From Leptolyngbya sp. FACHB-321 (GTDB taxonomy: Bacteria; Cyanobacteriota; Cyanobacteriia; Leptolyngbyales; Leptolyngbyaceae): 64,000 nt of DNA. Location of the stretch: positions 62,001 through 126,000 of the forward strand of contig NZ_JACJPI010000056.1 of assembly GCF_014695975.1 (NCBI RefSeq), read 5' to 3'. Shown piece after piece: positions 63,161 to 64,000 of this stretch (positions are counted from its first letter, which is position 1; each line of letters opens with the position of its first letter). The position numbers and the translations under genes are program-made. Under the pieces are notes generated by a model. It ran no database searches. It was not told the origin of the DNA and saw only the letters and a list, made by a program, of their open reading frames with translations.

Positions 63161-64000
63161 TCAATCAGCCCTCTCAAGGCGGTCAAGTCGCTGCGTCAAG
63201 GCTTGCATGCTTCCCTGCAAGCTAGTTATTTCTGCTTGCAGAGTTTTTACTTGAGTCTCCAGTTCAATGAGACGATCCTTGGCTTCTGGGGTGGATCCAT
63301 CAGTTTGGACTGGCGACATGTTGCCAGCCGCTGCTTGAGAGGGAGTACCCGATGGCTTAAACCAAACAATGGGCTTGTCATCGGTGCTTTGAGACGTAGG
63401 CTGGCTAACAGCCACCCTCACTGCCGGATCGCCGAAAACAATGAAGTTACGGGCATTGTGACTGCGGGTCCAGAGTTCGGCAATCTCTTTATCCTTTTTG
63501 TTGTCGTTTTGAATGCCCAAGTTACAGTCCGATGCGAGTTCGGCGTATTCCTGGTTAAAGTATTCCATCGCGTAGCCCACTGGCCACTGTCGCATTAAGC
63601 AAGTGAGCGCACTTTGGAACACGGCCCACTGTTTTATCTGGCTGTTCTTAAATGAGTGAGTCCAAGCCCGATCGACATGCCCAATGACGGCAAGTGCTCC
63701 TCCCTTTTCGTGGCTTAGGAGTTTTTGGGGTAGTCGTGCGACAAAGGACTGGTCGGCTAATTCGGCCTCACCGTCTCGATGTTTGAAGTCATTGAACTGA
63801 GGGGTGCCCAGGCCGTAGCAGGCGAAGTGGAAGGCAATCATGCCGTGGATGTTAGCCTTAGCCTGGATATCGGTCGCACTAAAGAGGTGCTGCTCTGGGT
63901 CTGGCTGACCTAGAAAGGGTGCCCAGTCTTGAGTGACTAGAGCCCCTTGAAAAGCCCGTTGTTGGGGATGATCCTTGGGATAGCCAACACCGTGGCTAGC
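63161..64000 (-). CDS. Clan-CD (caspase/gingipain-like) cysteine protease, N-terminus outside the window
   Basis: The minus-strand frame is open from base 64000 to TGA/TAG near 63161 (280 codons). The visible protein begins ASHGVGYPKDHPQQ, giving a catalytic-type His in SHG. GMIAFHFACYGLGTPQFNDF then supplies the Cys in FACYG, the His-Gly/Cys dyad of caspase/CHAT/C25 peptidases. A polar linker and a C-terminal coiled coil (EAKDRLIELETQVKTLQAEI to QRLDRLERAD) follow. The gene ends 50 bp inside the transposon-like end and points toward it, so it is most likely element cargo. An earlier internal ATG at 63841 would exclude the histidine, so the real start lies beyond the window. Confidence 0.7.
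   Translation of the reverse strand, partial: ASHGVGYPKDHPQQRAFQGALVTQDWAPFLGQPDPEQHLFSATDIQAKANIHGMIAFHFACYGLGTPQFNDFKHRDGEAELADQSFVARLPQKLLSHEKGGALAVIGHVDRAWTHSFKNSQIKQWAVFQSALTCLMRQWPVGYAMEYFNQEYAELASDCNLGIQNDNKKDKEIAELWTRSHNARNFIVFGDPAVRVAVSQPTSQSTDDKPIVWFKPSGTPSQAAAGNMSPVQTDGSTPEAKDRLIELETQVKTLQAEITSLQGSMQALTQRLDRLERAD

Overview
The window is chromosomal DNA of a phycobilisome-containing cyanobacterium, probably filamentous or colonial. The signs are very frequent GCGATCGC (HIP1) octamers, the ndhA-ndhI-ndhG-ndhE cluster, a CpcS/CpeS-type phycobiliprotein lyase, cyanobacterial families (DUF1825, DUF4168, DUF4278), glgC, and heptameric STRR repeats (AGAAGGC and CCCCACT units). The species cannot be named from the sequence alone.

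Layout. 1-13.0 kb: truncated GH57/DUF3536 protein, orphan family-5 solute-binding lipoprotein, EcsC-like protein, M23 murein peptidase with coiled coil, tRNA-Arg(CCG), glgC, a P-loop kinase-like protein, a J-domain co-chaperone, then a minus-strand amide-nitrogen pair (biuret amidohydrolase and formamidase). 13-31 kb: mostly housekeeping genes (holA, class A PBP, tyrS, RNase D, peroxiredoxin, CAP protein). A LivM/LivG/LivF-type ABC transporter there is interrupted by a convergent, AT-richer acyltransferase gene. A Uma2-family nuclease pseudogene lies near 29.8 kb. 31.5-43.4 kb: a type I secretion module made of a parvulin-like PPIase, a HlyB-like ABC exporter whose C39-like domain has lost its cysteine, and a 2,749-residue repeat protein that is probably the exported substrate. 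43.4-53 kb: cysK, a DUF4278 gene with a conserved-looking leader, a SPOR-like protein, nnr, a Ser/Thr kinase with two TPR blocks, an unknown protein, and gltA. 53.5-62.5 kb: ndhAIGE-nadK, a UbiD decarboxylase, a second family-5 solute-binding lipoprotein, and larB carrying in-frame STRR repeats.

62.6-64 kb is the most interesting part. Just downstream of a tRNA-Gln(TTG) gene lie two sequences resembling the termini of Tn7-like transposons of the type V-K CAST group. A decayed one starts about 19 bp past the tRNA, and a well-preserved one starts at 62897 with five TnsB-like binding repeats. Inside the better end is the 3' part of a clan-CD (caspase/gingipain-like) protease gene that runs off the window. 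I infer that a CAST or related Tn7-like island begins here. Its transposase, Cas12k and CRISPR array, if present, lie outside this window.
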